DNA of 64,000 nucleotides from Erigeron canadensis. Lineage: Eukaryota; Streptophyta; Magnoliopsida; Asterales; Asteraceae. The position numbers and the translations under genes are program-made. How positions within the stretch are numbered: position 1 is the stretch's first letter; every line of letters begins with the position of its first letter. The notes beneath the pieces were generated by a model, which saw only the letters and a list, made by a program, of their open reading frames with translations, did not search any database and had not been told where the DNA came from. The DNA lies in NCBI RefSeq assembly GCF_010389155.1, contig NC_057768.1, positions 10,104,501 to 10,168,500 on the forward strand, given 5' to 3'. Below, one piece after another: positions 45,674 through 56,549 of this stretch.

Positions 45674-46393
45674 TCAGAATAATGAACCAGAGGCCAAAGT
45701 GTGGCTGTGAAGGGTGTTGCCTTGTCTTAACACCATGATCAAGTTTTCCCATTTTGAAGGCAAAATATCACAAAATTTTTCAAGCAAAATTTCTTTGTCT
45801 TTTGTGACACCAAGAGCTTTTAATTGATTGACCAAATTCGTAAACCTAAGATATGTTTCAGTTAAAGACTCATTTGGTAATGCAAAAAATGCTTCATATT
45901 TTTTATTCAAAGAAACTTTTCTTGTGGTGACAGTTTCCTTTGTTCCTTTAAATTGTGTTAGCAATTCTTCCCACATCAACTTAGAATTATCAAGTAAAAC
46001 AAGAGTGGGTTTCAAATTTTCTGGGACAACAAAGAGAATCATGTTTTGTAATTTAGAGTTTAGGTCAGCCAAACGATGATCTTCTTTTGACCAATGATCT
46101 TTCTCTTTGGGTGTTAACCTAGGGGTCCCATCTTGATTAAAGACAACAGTTGATGCATTCATGGGAACATAAGGACCTTCAACAAGAATGGTGGTTAAGT
46201 GTCTTTCAACACCAGCGATGTACTTGAGCATACATGCCTTCCAAGTAATGAATGTGTCACTATTTCCATTAAATTTAGGTACCGGATTGTTTGGAAAGTG
46301 AAAATGAACACTGGGTTGAGCTGGTGGTGGAGGTGGTGGATTTTGGTTCATATTGGCATTTGGGTTAGGGTTTGGTTGTTCGGTTCCAGACAT
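45674..46393 (-). pseudogene. D Gag capsid part (UBN2 domain)
   Basis: 239 residues, starting MSGTEQPNPNPNANMNQ 50 bp after the PBS, with a Pro/Asn-rich head, FNGNSDTFITWKACMLKYI and the UBN2 helices (LMWEELLTQFKGTKETV, KYEAFFALPNESLTETYLRF). It forms the particle shell. The last residues (SGSLF) are out of frame: a one-base shift near 45690 breaks the link to the nucleocapsid. Confidence 0.88.
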
Positions 46394-46441
46394 CTTGTAG
46401 GATCAAAACAGGTATAACAACTTAATGATTTAACCTGGGAA

Positions 46442-46453
46442 GCTCTGATACCA
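46442..46453 (-). other. Primer binding site of D
   Basis: Plus strand GCTCTGATACCA, complement of the tRNA-Met primer site, two bases from the LTR start at 46456. Confidence 0.92.
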
Positions 46454-46455
46454 AA

Positions 46456-47364
46456 TGTAAGTCCACCTAACAAGATGTACACGAGATCAAGATATAACAA
46501 GATATAAGGTTAGACAATAGTTATCACAAGTTATATCAAGTAACCCGACTGACAAGTAAATCGAAACTAGATATGACTAGTTAGAATTACGATCCAGATA
46601 ATGGATAAGAGTAATAAGGTATAATTACTTGAAACTATATAAATTACTAAATATAATCAAGTATTATGGCAATGAGTCGAGATGTACTTTTCAATGTATT
46701 TTATTTATTGCTTATAAACAAAATACAAGAGTTCTTGCGGAACAAAGATAATCACACTTGTGAAAGTATCTAAACAACCCAGAAATACAAATGATCTATG
46801 CGACGAGGAATTACTCGTAAGAATACTTAGAGTAATATCACACGTTGCAATTGCCATAGTTCCAAGCAATATTTGCAAGTGTGAGAAGTCTTATATTTAT
46901 AGGCAAACATGTCCTGATGACATGGCAATATGCCGTACTAAATATGGTTGGATGGATTCGTGGGACAAATCCATAACATGCTTGTTTAAGGTAAAGTATG
47001 TAAGTTTCTTGATGTGACTTGACATACTTTATTCCCAACCTTTTGCTAAAACTTTCCCAATCCCAGGTTGATAGAAATTAACCGGGTAAAGGTAGTTAAA
47101 GCTGCAAAAAGACTTTCCTCGTAATCAGTGAAAAAGTGTTGTAAGTACTTTTTCACTGAGCCTCTTCAGATTCAACTTCAGGTAAGATCTTCTCTGAGTT
47201 CTGCTTATGAGATGATCTTCTTCCTCATTCTTCAGTCTTTGACTTCCGTCTGAACGTCTTCAGTATTGGTTGATTCTGAATGACTTCAGAATCCTGAGCA
47301 AGCTTTCTTCACTGAGCTTCAACTATTTTGAACAAATTATACTTAGTCGATTTTTGACCTAACA
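46456..47364 (-). repeat. 5' LTR of D
   Basis: 909 bp, TGTAAGTCCACC to TGACCTAACA, TATA box at 46892-46901. Differs from 34866-35809 by about a dozen substitutions and a 32-bp gap. Confidence 0.95.
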
Positions 47365-47869
47365 TTTTCAAAATCCCATGTACTGTATTCCTGATCATGT
47401 TGAAGTTGATGAACATAATCAGTCCATGTCTTAGGCAGTGAATCCAAAAACTTATCAACTAGCTCAGTTTGAGGATAAACAACTTCAAACTATGACAACT
47501 CAGTGGTCAAATGACTGAATTGAATAATAATCTCGTCAAGAGATTCCCCTTTCAGTCCATTAAAGGCTTCATACTGGCGCTTGAGAAGCTTGATACGGTT
47601 CTTCTTCAAAGTTACATTGCCCTCACAATATCTTTCGAGAGCATCCCATAAATCCTTTGAAGTAGTGTACTTTTTAAACAAATGTACACTATCTTGAGGC
47701 AAGGCCATAGTAAGAGTAGACAATGCCTTTCCCTCAACAGCGTATCTTCTACGTACTTCAATAGGCATATCAACATAAGTATACCCTGACCAACCTCATG
47801 ATCGTGCATGATCATCTGGCTGATAAGTAAGGCATTGGGTGAGTTTGCGGCAGCTGGTAAAGTCGTCAT
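47365..47869 (-). pseudogene. E: Gag N-terminal piece
   Basis: Starts at ATG 47869 (MTTLPAAANSPNALLISQMIM). Compared with C it lacks about 165 bp just after HDHEVGQG (junction near 47790), removing the PPKLFRMENYWMWKRRFEDYI helix and shifting the frame. The rest reads VEGKALSTLTMALPQDSVHLFKKYTTSKDLWDALERYC and stops at a nonsense codon near 47490. Bases 47365-47369 are the target duplication of D. Confidence 0.88.
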
Positions 47870-47889
47870 TTCGAATCTTTTGAATTCAA

Positions 47890-48270
47890 GTAAAACGAAA
47901 AACTATTTAGTTCGTATAGCACGAAGGACACATGGCACGAAGTACACGTGGCACAAAGCACGAAGTCATGTGGCATGAAGCAAGAAGTCACGTGGCACGA
48001 AGCTGTATGACTTCGACGAAGTACACGTCGCACGAAATACGAAACACGTAGCACGAAGCAAGAAGTCACGTGGCACGAAGCTGTATGACTTCCATGAAGT
48101 ACACGTTCCACGAAGTACGAAACACAAGTCACGACCTAAGTCACGAAGAGTGGTTCGCGCTGACGTGGCACGAAGTTAACACGAAGTTAACTGATGACGT
48201 TATCACGAACACGAAGTTCACTTCGTGCTGACGTATGCACGAAGTAACACGAAGAAGAGCACAAATTTTC
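47890..48270 (-). repeat. CACGAAG minisatellite in the leader of E
   Basis: Degenerate repeats of GGCACGAAGT/ACACG type between PBS and gag, including a duplicated unit of about 88 bp (copies beginning near 47972 and 48060, each with AAGAAGTCACGTGGCACGAA and GCTGTATGACTTC). The C leader (59942-60118) has only about half as many units. Confidence 0.85.
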
Positions 48271-48363
48271 AAATTAACACGAATTTCGAACGAAAATGCA
48301 ATCAATAGCTAATCAAACGATCTTAAACCTTCTGGTAATCAACCTTAGGGCTCTGATAAAACT

Positions 48364-48593
48364 TGTAAGGTGCCCTATTGTTGCGTGGATCGTAATAAGA
48401 TGTGATTCGTTATGTCAAGAGTGCGGAATCCTCTTAAGATAACTAGATTGGTATTGCCTTTTGTTAATTAATAACTAATTAATCAACCCAAGGAGATGCA
48501 CAAGGCTTGTGGTTCGTGTAGAAGAACACACGAAGGAACAATTAACCTTAGCTCGTAAATTCGTGAATAACTATCAATGATTCGAAAATCATT
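48364..48593 (-). repeat. Partial LTR at the 5' end of E
   Basis: The plus-strand start TGTAAGGTGCCC to ..AAAATCATTA corresponds to the 3'-most 230 bp of the family LTR. The adjacent PBS is damaged (GCTCTGATAAAA at 48352-48363). The remaining 450 bp of the LTR are replaced by fragment X. Confidence 0.9.
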
Positions 48594-48912
48594 ATTGTTA
48601 TCTGGATCATCAGGATCTGCATCTGGAGCGGTCATCACAGCTTTGCCTTTATCTTGAGTCCTAGAAGTACTAGCACCAGCTGTACCAGCAATCTCTGACT
48701 TTCTTTGTCTTGATGATTCCCCCTGAATATCTGCGGTCTCTATATCCATAGCATCATCAGTAGCATCTTGACCTTGACCTTGATCTCTATTCTCTGGCTC
48801 ACCAACATCTGGTTGTGCTTGATTAGGACCTTGAGCTGGATCTTGATCTTCATGATCATCATCTCTTGACTTACTTGCTAGTTCATCATCCTTACAACCA
48901 CTCTTATTCACT
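48594..48912 (-). pseudogene. Fragment X: acidic aORF piece between two LTRs
   Basis: The minus-strand frame reads KSGCKDDELASKSRDDDHEDQ, then Gln/Asp-rich (GQGQDATDDAMDIETADIQG), then STSRTQDKGKAVM and PDADPDDPDNNND. It looks like the disordered acidic linker of an aORF and is not present in C at the matching place. It is joined to the LTR of C at CACT, the four bases that also start the PBS context, so it is probably the remnant of a deleted element lying between C and E. Confidence 0.6.
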
Positions 48913-49596
48913 TGTAAGGTGCCCTATTGTTGCGTAGATCGTAATAAGATGTGATTCGTTATGTCAAGAGTGCGGAATCCTCTTGAGATAACTAGATTGC
49001 TATTGCCTTTTGTTAATTAATAAGTAATTAATCAACCCAAGGAGATGCACAAGGCTTGTGGTTCGTGTAGAAGAACACACGAAGGAACAATTAACCTTAG
49101 CTCGTAAATTCGTGAATAACTATCAAGGATTCGAAAATCATTAACCTAATTTCGTAGATTAGGTCTTATATTTATACTAGTTAAGTATTGGATCGTGTGG
49201 GCTTAGGCCTTAATCGCAATTTAGGCCCGAATCAATAAGTCAATCGACTAACCTCGTGCAGACGTCAGCATGAGGTTGTTCTTACATGCTGATGACGTCA
49301 GCACGAGGGACGACCTTTGACTCTTTGTTTAGCTTCGTTTTGCTCGTACATAACATCCAATCATCGTTTAAGTGTTCTACGACACTTATAAACCTTGATT
49401 CTATGTTCTTGTACCTGCAAAACAATATATAACACACAAACACAATACAAAACATAAACAGATATAATATTGAAGTTCAATTGTAATCATTAAATATCAA
49501 CACAAGTTCTTATTTAAATGATTACACACAAGTTCCTAAAAACATAAACGATAATCAAATCTATGTTGCGATTGTCACAACGAATCTGCATCTACA
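48913..49596 (-). repeat. 3' LTR of C with PPT
   Basis: 684 bp, plus strand TGTAAGGTGCCC to GCATCTACA, followed by GACTCCCCCTTGAC (complement of the PPT). TATA at 49167-49176; a TGACGTCA box at 49293-49300 and a worn one at 49258-49266. Inverted relative to the LTR at 11058-11741 and of equal length. Confidence 0.95.
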
Positions 49597-49612
49597 GACT
49601 CCCCCTTGACGA

Positions 49613-50040
49613 TTGCAACTAGATCTCTTTAAAGTCTTCAAAACTTGAACTTCAAAGCTATCCGTTAAATAAAAGTCTTGTGCTATTCGCATGAATTCTC
49701 TCTTGCAAACAATGTGCAAGAATGTTACGATAGCGCCTTTCTTCAACTCTCCAAAAATCCACTGCTGAGCAAGGTGTATCCAAAAGTCTTCTCTGATCAC
49801 CTCTTGACAAATTGACAACCTGCATCGGATCATACATGCGTAGCAACATTTGTTTTTGTGAATCATCAACAAACATCTGTGTTTCGCCTGACTTGATATC
49901 TATCTGCCAAAATGTCATCTCCGTCAGCATATCTTGATCCCATCTGATAGCGGGAACCTTCTTAACACATTTAATTCTTTTCTGGACAAACCGAAATGTG
50001 CCATCTGGATTCTTAATCTTCTTCAATGTCCGAACAAAGG
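49613..50040 (-). pseudogene. C aORF, C-terminal piece
   Basis: Reads KKIKNPDGTFRFVQKRIKCV, then WDQDMLTEMTFWQIDIKSGE, MLLRMYDPMQVVNLSRGDQR and VEERRYRNILAHCLQERIH; moderately basic, no hydrophobic segment. It ends about 15 bp before the PPT after a stop and a frameshift (FEVQVLKTLKRSSCNRQGG). Function unknown. Confidence 0.65.
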
Positions 50041-50726
50041 TGGATTATCAACCTCAATCGGAACATTTCCACCCGACAAGTGCTTCAAACTTTCAACAAA
50101 TGCCTTATAAGTAAGACAACCTAAATTGAACGTAGGACCGTCAAATGGCAAATCAGCTGCAAAGTGACGAATTATGATCATCACAAATCTTGGAAACAAA
50201 AAGAATTTCTTGCTCTATCTCGACAAATTATCAAAATGTACCAAGGCAAGGCAACCATATGACCTCAACTACTTCTCCAAATTATCAAAAATGTACTGAG
50301 AGAAGCTATATGGCTTGTTCAGCACCAAGGCAACCATCTGAGAAGCATTCTGAATATTCATCTGGTCATAGCCTGTACTCCAATGACTAATGGCCCTCAA
50401 CAAATAGTAAGCAAGAAGCTTCCATTTGCCATGAAGATGATTCTTGAAGTATAGGTGAAAAATAGCTCCAGTATACCCCATACGACGTAGAGCACCGTCG
50501 CAGAATTCCTCAAAATCTCAGTCGGACCTTGCTCTATCTCGACATCACCCAAGTGTAATATCACCAATGGAGGGTTCTCTGTTACTGCAAACTGAACACG
50601 AGAACGTGCAAGAAATTGTAGGACACCGTGAAACTCTGAAGTGCACCCCGTCTGTGTAATGCTAAGATCGAGTGCAGCATTGTGCTCCTTAACGAACACA
50701 CGAGCATTATTACCTTGTCCTGCCAT
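50041..50726 (-). pseudogene. C aORF, N-terminal domain
   Basis: Starts at ATG 50726 (MAGQGNNARVFVKEHNAALD). The domain pattern shared with D and F is visible: FHGVLQFLARSRVQFAVTEN, an EQGPTEILR beta/helix part, then after a frameshift near 50515 MGYTGAIFHLYFKNHLHGKW and AISHWSTGYDQMNIQNASQM with NKPYSFSQYIFDNL. More stops follow, with DGPTFNLGCLTYKAFVESLK near 50100-50160. A cellular-type promoter pattern lies upstream at 51438-51523. Confidence 0.7.
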
Positions 50727-51437
50727 ACCTGCACAAAACAGACAAGAACGACAAGAAAAACAAAAGTTAGAATAAATGAAACTAAAAATTAGGGTTTTGA
50801 CTCATCTGCTTCATGATGACGTCATCACGAGGAGGATTTCCTTCGTCGTGACATCAGCAAGAGCCAAGCATGAAACCCAGAAACACGAAGTAAAAACATC
50901 TCCATATAATGTTAAAAGAAATCATCGTGGACTTGTTTATTGTTCGTGGATGCCCAGAAAACAAAATCGAAACTAATTCGATGAATACGAAGTTGGTTTG
51001 TGTTCTTCGTGTGAATAGTGACCGAAACACAAATTTCTTTGATTAATCTTGATTTAACACTTGTTTACTTAAAGTTTTGTTAGATTTAACATGTTTAAAC
51101 ATCAATTTATCTAATTTTAAGTCCAAATTAAGTCCAAATCATCAAAAATCAAAGATCTAATTCTTGGTTTGTCCTAGTTACTGTTCACGCGAAGAGGATT
51201 CAAATAGATCTAATTCTTGGGCATTATAACGACATGAAATCGTTAATTCTTATAGTCAAAACATTAATAATTAATAATAGATCGTCAAAGTACCAACAAA
51301 TCTAAGTAACAAACACGAAACGAGGATGAAATCAATCGAACAGAGATACGAATGAATAGTAGCACGAAGGAGAGGAAGTTCGCGTGGTAATTTAGGATTT
51401 AATTTCAGATAAAAGTAATTAATTAATGTTAAACCCT
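50727..51437 (-). other. Long leader-like spacer upstream of the C aORF
   Basis: No coding pattern. Contains a further TGACGTCA (50817-50824, in the 14-bp palindrome TGATGACGTCATCA) and several CACGAAG words like those in the 5' leader of C and E. Would be the 5' UTR if transcription starts at the TATA box at 51438. Confidence 0.5.
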
Positions 51438-51523
51438 TATTTATATTCGAATCACTATGGGCCGGGCCGAAGACTAACTTCGTGGGCTTTGTGATGACGT
51501 CAGCGCGAGGCATGCTGACGTCA
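51438..51523 (-). promoter_or_regulatory. U3-like promoter pattern upstream of the C aORF
   Basis: On the minus strand, two TGACGTCA boxes (51516-51523, 51495-51502) in CTCGTGCTGACGTCAGC context are followed after about 50 bp by TATAAATA (51438-51445), with GGCCCGGCCCATAG between. The family LTR has the same order: TGACGTCA pair, GGGCC/GCCCA words, TATAAATA. The similarity suggests that the aORF has its own promoter derived from, or converging on, the U3 pattern. Confidence 0.5.
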
Positions 51524-51539
51524 GCACGAGGTGATTTCG

Positions 51540-53603
51540 AAATTTTTAGTTTTTAAACCACATAAGCTTCATTCCTTAGCCAAATTTCGCAAATTTCGCG
51601 AATTTTCTGGAAATTTAAACAAGGAAAAATTCTAGAATTTCCAGAAACATAAACCTGTAGATACTCGTTACTAAGAACCTGTATCTACTCGAATATGCTA
51701 TCGTAAATCATCTGTACTAACTTGTCATCACAATAATGTATCAAATAAATCTTACATTATTATCTTGACATAAAATCGATCATTTGTTCATTGATGTGTA
51801 ACTCAATAATGCAAATCATTTTAATGTAAGTTTGCATTACAATATAGCAAAATATCATATCAACAACCTATCACATTACATCTTAGGTTGTGATCTTGAT
51901 AATACAATGGTAACCTATCACTCTAAGTCTTAGGTTAAATACAAGACAAACCATCCTTGTAACACAGTCTGTAGAAGCAATTTCTGAGAGGCTTTTATTA
52001 TCTGTCGCAATGCAATTCCAATAAGCAAGCGAAAACAATTTTGCCTTCAATCACAATCTGAAATTTTTGATGCCAACTACATTTAAAATGAGTTTATTAT
52101 CTGTAACCTGCACACTTAATAAACTTCATCAATGCATCAAAAACAACAATACAAATATCATAAATATGCAAAACAACCAAAAACTTAACCTAATAATCAT
52201 TACAAGATCTAAGGCAAGTCCAATCTTTGTCAGGCATACTTATCAACCACAAATAATTGAAATTTCAAAAATTTACTTGAAACACATTCAAAAATATTTT
52301 GACTTTTCAATTTTCAAAACATTTCATTTTCTAAATTAAACAACTTATGTATTAATTAGAAAATCCATCTTTTAAACATTTATACCGTAAGCAACAAGAC
52401 TTATATAATTCACTAAGAATTATAACTTTTAAAGTTTATCAAATCTCTCATGCAATAAGAACTAGTTTGACACACAAACTGACACTTATTACAAGAATAA
52501 AAATAAAAAGAAACAAAATAAAAGTAAAATTAAAAATAAAAATAAAAATAAACTAAGCTACTTTATTTATTTAAAAGAAATTCTAAGTTTCTGCAGACTA
52601 GATCAGATTAGCATTTACATAAGTCTGCAAGTGAGAAATAATTCTCTTATTATTAGTTATGAACAGTGATCCAACCACGATTACCGGTATATTTTTCCTC
52701 TTAAACACTCGGTACTTCCAGTTTCCTTTGAATTATGACACTTTCGACATACCCTGACCAAGGACAGTCACCATGTAACCCGAGTAGCCTAATATGCCAT
52801 TGAATAGTTTGTGAACTTATGTGACCCACATTCAGATATACTTCCGTAATCGATACAAGCACTAAGATAACAAATATTCAATATATATTCAAAAACATCC
52901 TTAACAAATGATGAGACACTTTTTAGATAACATAATTCAATTACTTTGTGATTTAACGTACTTGCTTTTGCATTTCATTATTTATAAGGAACCCGTGATT
53001 TTCTATGAGACCCATGTAGCGAACTTTCTGACAACCTATCCCAAGGTGGAAGCTTTAGGTAGGCTAGGCATACAAAGACACCCCGAGGACATACTTGTCC
53101 GAATCTCAAAGACCACATTAGCCCCTTTAGTAACATTCATTACATTTGCATAAACAATATCACATTTAGCTTTCATGGTCATGATTGGTAGAGGTTTTTG
53201 CCTATACATTGAACAAATCTTACAGTAATGCTAGATCTTTCACAAAATTTAAGGACTGGATCAATTCATTACTGAAAAGCAAGCATTCTCAGCCATATAT
53301 CTGAATATGTTTCCCACAAAAACATTGTTTAATTTAAGTTCAGATTAAGGAAACCTTGCTACTTTGTGTCTACCAATATATCCCAAATTGTAATCACTGA
53401 ACTAAGCAGTTATATTACGATTAAGCAGACTTAAAAGCTAAGTATCCTCACTTCTAATCATCTAACAGCATTAACTTAAATCTCTCCATATTTTTGTCAT
53501 TTTATCATTTTTCATATTTTTATGGTTTTTATGACACTAAGAACTCTTTTTGTATTTTTATGACTCTAGCTATTTACAGACACAAACTTACAAAATTAGT
53601 TCT
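51540..53603. other. Non-coding spacer between RNase H and aORF promoter of C
   Basis: 2 kb, AT-rich, no protein pattern on either strand. An AAAATAAAAATAAA-type simple stretch at 52495-52555. ORFs at 52067-52339 and 52908-53153 show no family resemblance. Confidence 0.55.
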
Positions 53604-54163
53604 TTAATATGAAGCAGCATTCTTCATCCCATTAAGAAGAATTAACTTCTCAAATCGAGTCTTATCAAATGCTTTGGTATACAGATCAGCTAAATTATCA
53701 TCGGTTAAAACCTTTTCCAAATGAATTAACTTCTTTTGGGCACAATCACGCAAGAAATGATGTCTAATATCAATATGCTTGGTGACCTTATGCATGACAG
53801 GGTTATTTGTAATGTCTATAGCTGACTTATTGTCTATTCTAATAGGAGTATCAAGAAAATCCATACCGTAGTCACGAAGTTGTTGCTGAATCCACAATAC
53901 CTGGGAACAATAGCTACCAGCAGCCATATACTCTGCCTCACATGAAGACTGAGCAACACATGTCTGCTTCTTGCATTGCCACGATACTAATCTTCCTCCT
54001 AACAACTGACAACCCCAGTCGTAGACTTTCTGTCATTGTTACAACCGCCAAAGTCCGAATCAGTATATGCAACAAAATCAAACGTTCCTCCCATTGGATA
54101 CCATAGACCAAGCCCTTGATTTCCCTTAAGATAACGTAGAATACGTTTTGCTGCAGTCAAATG
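53604..54163 (-). pseudogene. C RNase H
   Basis: 133 residues open at 53604-54005 (LVSWQCKKQTCVAQSSCEAEYMAAGSYCSQ, DNKSAIDITNNPVMHKVTKHIDIRHHFLRD, ending MKNAASY), preceded by the YTDSDFGGCNNDRKSTTG part in another frame (54010-54070). The catalytic DSD, E (SSCEAEY) and D (IDNKSA) are recognisable. A frameshift near 54005 and a stop near 54163 separate it from RT. Confidence 0.88.
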
Positions 54164-55033
54164 TTACTCTTTCGGACTAGCTTGAAATCTAGCGCAAAGA
54201 CAAACAGCGAACATAATATCTGGACGAGAAGCAGTCAGATACATCAATGAGCCAATAATAGCACGATAATAAGTTGCATCCACAAGTTCATCTTTCAGAT
54301 CAAGAACTCCTAAACCATGATTTTGTTGAGTAGGAGTACCATATGTCTTGGATTCTAACATTTGAAACCTCTCCAAGATGTCATCGACATACTTAGACTG
54401 GTGAATAAAGAATCCATCTTTCTTTTGATCTACTTGTAGTCCGAGGAAAAATTGTAATTCCCCCATAGCACTCATTTCAAATACATTTTTCATGCTCATT
54501 TCAAACTCTTTGCACATCTTTATATTAGATGAACCAAAAATGATATCATCCACGTAAACTTGTACAATTAGATATTCTCGCTTCTTCCACTTGATAAACA
54601 ATGTGTTGTCTATCGATCCTCTTGTAAAACCATTTGTCAACAAATGCGTCGACAACTTTTCATACCACACTCTGGGTGCTTGATGCAATCCATAAAGAGC
54701 CTTATCCAAACGATATGCTCTTCTTGGATAATTCGGATCTTCAAACCCCGGTGGTTGATGAACATACACTTCTTCTTTAACTTCACCGTACAAGAAGGCA
54801 CTCTTAACGTCTAACTGATACACCTTTATACCTTTGAAACTTGCAAAAGCTAAAAATAACCTTATAGCTTCAATCCTAGCAACTGGTGCAAAAGTTTCGA
54901 TATAGTCATATCCTTCTCGTTGTGCAAACCCCTGAACAACCAAACGTGCTTTATTTCTAGTAACGATCCCTTTGTCATCTCGTTTGCATTTATATACCCA
55001 ACAAGTTCCAATCGGTTCTTTACCTCTAGGCAC
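54164..55033 (-). pseudogene. C reverse transcriptase
   Basis: 289 residues with the Copia RT (RVT_2) signature: GTCWVYKCKRDDKG, RLVVQGFAQREGYDY, YQLDVKSAFLYGEV, the catalytic YVDDIIFGS and LQFFLGLQVDQKKDGFF, to [21 protein letters not shown] is intact. It copies element RNA into DNA. It continues from the integrase linker after a duplicated GAGCTATT at 55064-55080 that shifts the frame. Confidence 0.92.
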
Positions 55034-55071
55034 ATCTACTAACTCCCAAACTCCAAGTTTTTCAAATTGAG

Positions 55072-56538
55072 CTATTGAGCTAATTCTTCTTGCATAGCTT
55101 CAACCCAACATGGATCTTGAAGTGCTGCCTTAACATTCTTAGGTTCTACTTGTGAAATGAAACCAGAATACAAACACTCAGTTATCAATCCAGTGTTTTT
55201 CACATCACAAAACAAACTAGTTAAATCCTTATTCAACTGATTTCTAGTTCGAACAGGTTCTGTAGCATTTCCAAGAATATTTTCAACTGGGTGATCCTTA
55301 TTAATTCGATATTGAGGAACCGAATCAACATTCAAACTTTCTCCTAAATTTGTTCTAATCTGAAACTCAGGAGAGCTGAAATCGTCTTCCGATTCTTCGG
55401 AAATAGGATCATCATCAGGCAGTGTAACCTTCGATGGAGTAAGTGGTGTAGTGTTTGCGGGTTCATTATTTTCTGAATCTAGTGTCTTATCCTTGTCCTT
55501 ACCACTTTCATCAACATCATTAGTAGACTGAACGTTGGTTGGAGTAGTATCGACAATCCGAGTAGGCGGAGATATAGGAGTATTATCCATGTGATCTCTT
55601 AAAAAAATCACATCGTCAATTGTCTCAAGATCTGAATAAGAATTAGGACCATGTAGTGAACTAAACACACTATCGTAATTGAAGTTTTTGCCACTTCCAG
55701 AATGAATAGCGGGCTTATGACTGACAATTTTGACATTCGTTCCCAAATCAACTTTGCCGGTTTGTTTGTTGTAAACCCGTCGAATTGATGTTCCCGGTTT
55801 ATAACCCATGAGAAATCTCTCTTCAACCTTTGAATCAAACTTTGACTGAGGTAGATACTTCAAGAAAGTACACGGTATACCAAATGGTTCAACATTCTGT
55901 AAATTTGGTTTCTTCTTATGTAGAAGCTCATAACATGTCTTATTATGACGCTTAACTACAGTAACCCTATTTAAAATATGACAAGCTGTATTCATCGCTT
56001 CCCCCCAAAACATAGTAGGAAGCCCTGAATCTGCAAGCATAGTTCTGGCTGTCTCGATTAGAGTCCTATTCTTCCTTTCAGCAACTCCATTCTGTTGTGG
56101 TTCATACAGAGAACTGTATTGATGTTGGATTCCCTTTGACAAACAAAAGACATCCATCACATTATTCTTGAATTCAGTTCCATTGTCACTCCTGATTCTC
56201 TTAACACGAACTCCATAAATGTTTTCAGTTTCGACAAAGAAATTTATCAAAATCTGTGGAGTTTCGTCTTTCGATTTAAGAAAGAAAACCCATGAGAATC
56301 TCGAGTAATCATCAGTAACCACCAAACAATAATACATCCCACCGATACTTCTTACATTTACTGGACAAAATAAATCCATGTGAAGTAACTCAAAAGGATT
56401 GGCAATAGAATTTTCTTGTTTCGGTTTATGTGCAGACTTTTGCTGTTTACCTTTTAGACAAGGTACACATTTGTCTTCCATTCCAAACCGCTTCATGGGA
56501 ACGCCTTCAACCAAACCATGTTTGACAATGTCATTCAT
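55072..56538 (-). pseudogene. C integrase and linker
   Basis: 488 residues: CVPCLKGKQQKSAHKPK zinc half, LLHMDLFCPVNVRS (first Asp), [11 protein letters not shown] (second Asp) and [20 protein letters not shown] (Glu), then MFWGEAMNTACHILNRV and a long acidic linker to [13 protein letters not shown] all present. Just upstream a 22-bp loss (at 56550) deletes the WHRRMGH part of the zinc-binding HHCC region, so the protein lacks a zinc-ligand His and the frame is broken there. Confidence 0.9.
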
Positions 56539-56549
56539 CTTTCGGAAAT

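Larger units (their letters stand above)
34866..47364 (-). mobile_element. Copia element D (12.5 kb, Sirevirus/Maximus-like, with aORF)
   Basis: LTRs 34866-35809 and 46456-47364, target duplication TTTTC on both sides (34861-34865, 47365-47369), PBS and PPT in place. From 5' to 3' on the minus strand: gag, CCHC, a 1470-residue protease-integrase-RT-RNase H ORF, a promoter-like spacer, and a 4 kb aORF. LTRs differ at roughly a dozen sites plus a 32-bp gap, so insertion is recent. The lineage call rests on the long ORF after pol, known in Sirevirus-type Copia elements. Confidence 0.92.
11985..48593 (-). mobile_element. Copia element E, in four pieces
   Basis: The same family as C. From right to left: LTR fragment 48364-48593, leader, gag 47365-47869, [D], gag 34480-34865, [G], gag/protease/integrase 22012-25659, [F], RT start 11985-12124. 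Each piece lines up with C without overlap, and the target duplications of D and F are E sequence. The rest of RT, RNase H, aORF and 3' LTR are missing beyond 11985. Nonsense codons and frameshifts show it is inactive. Confidence 0.85.
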
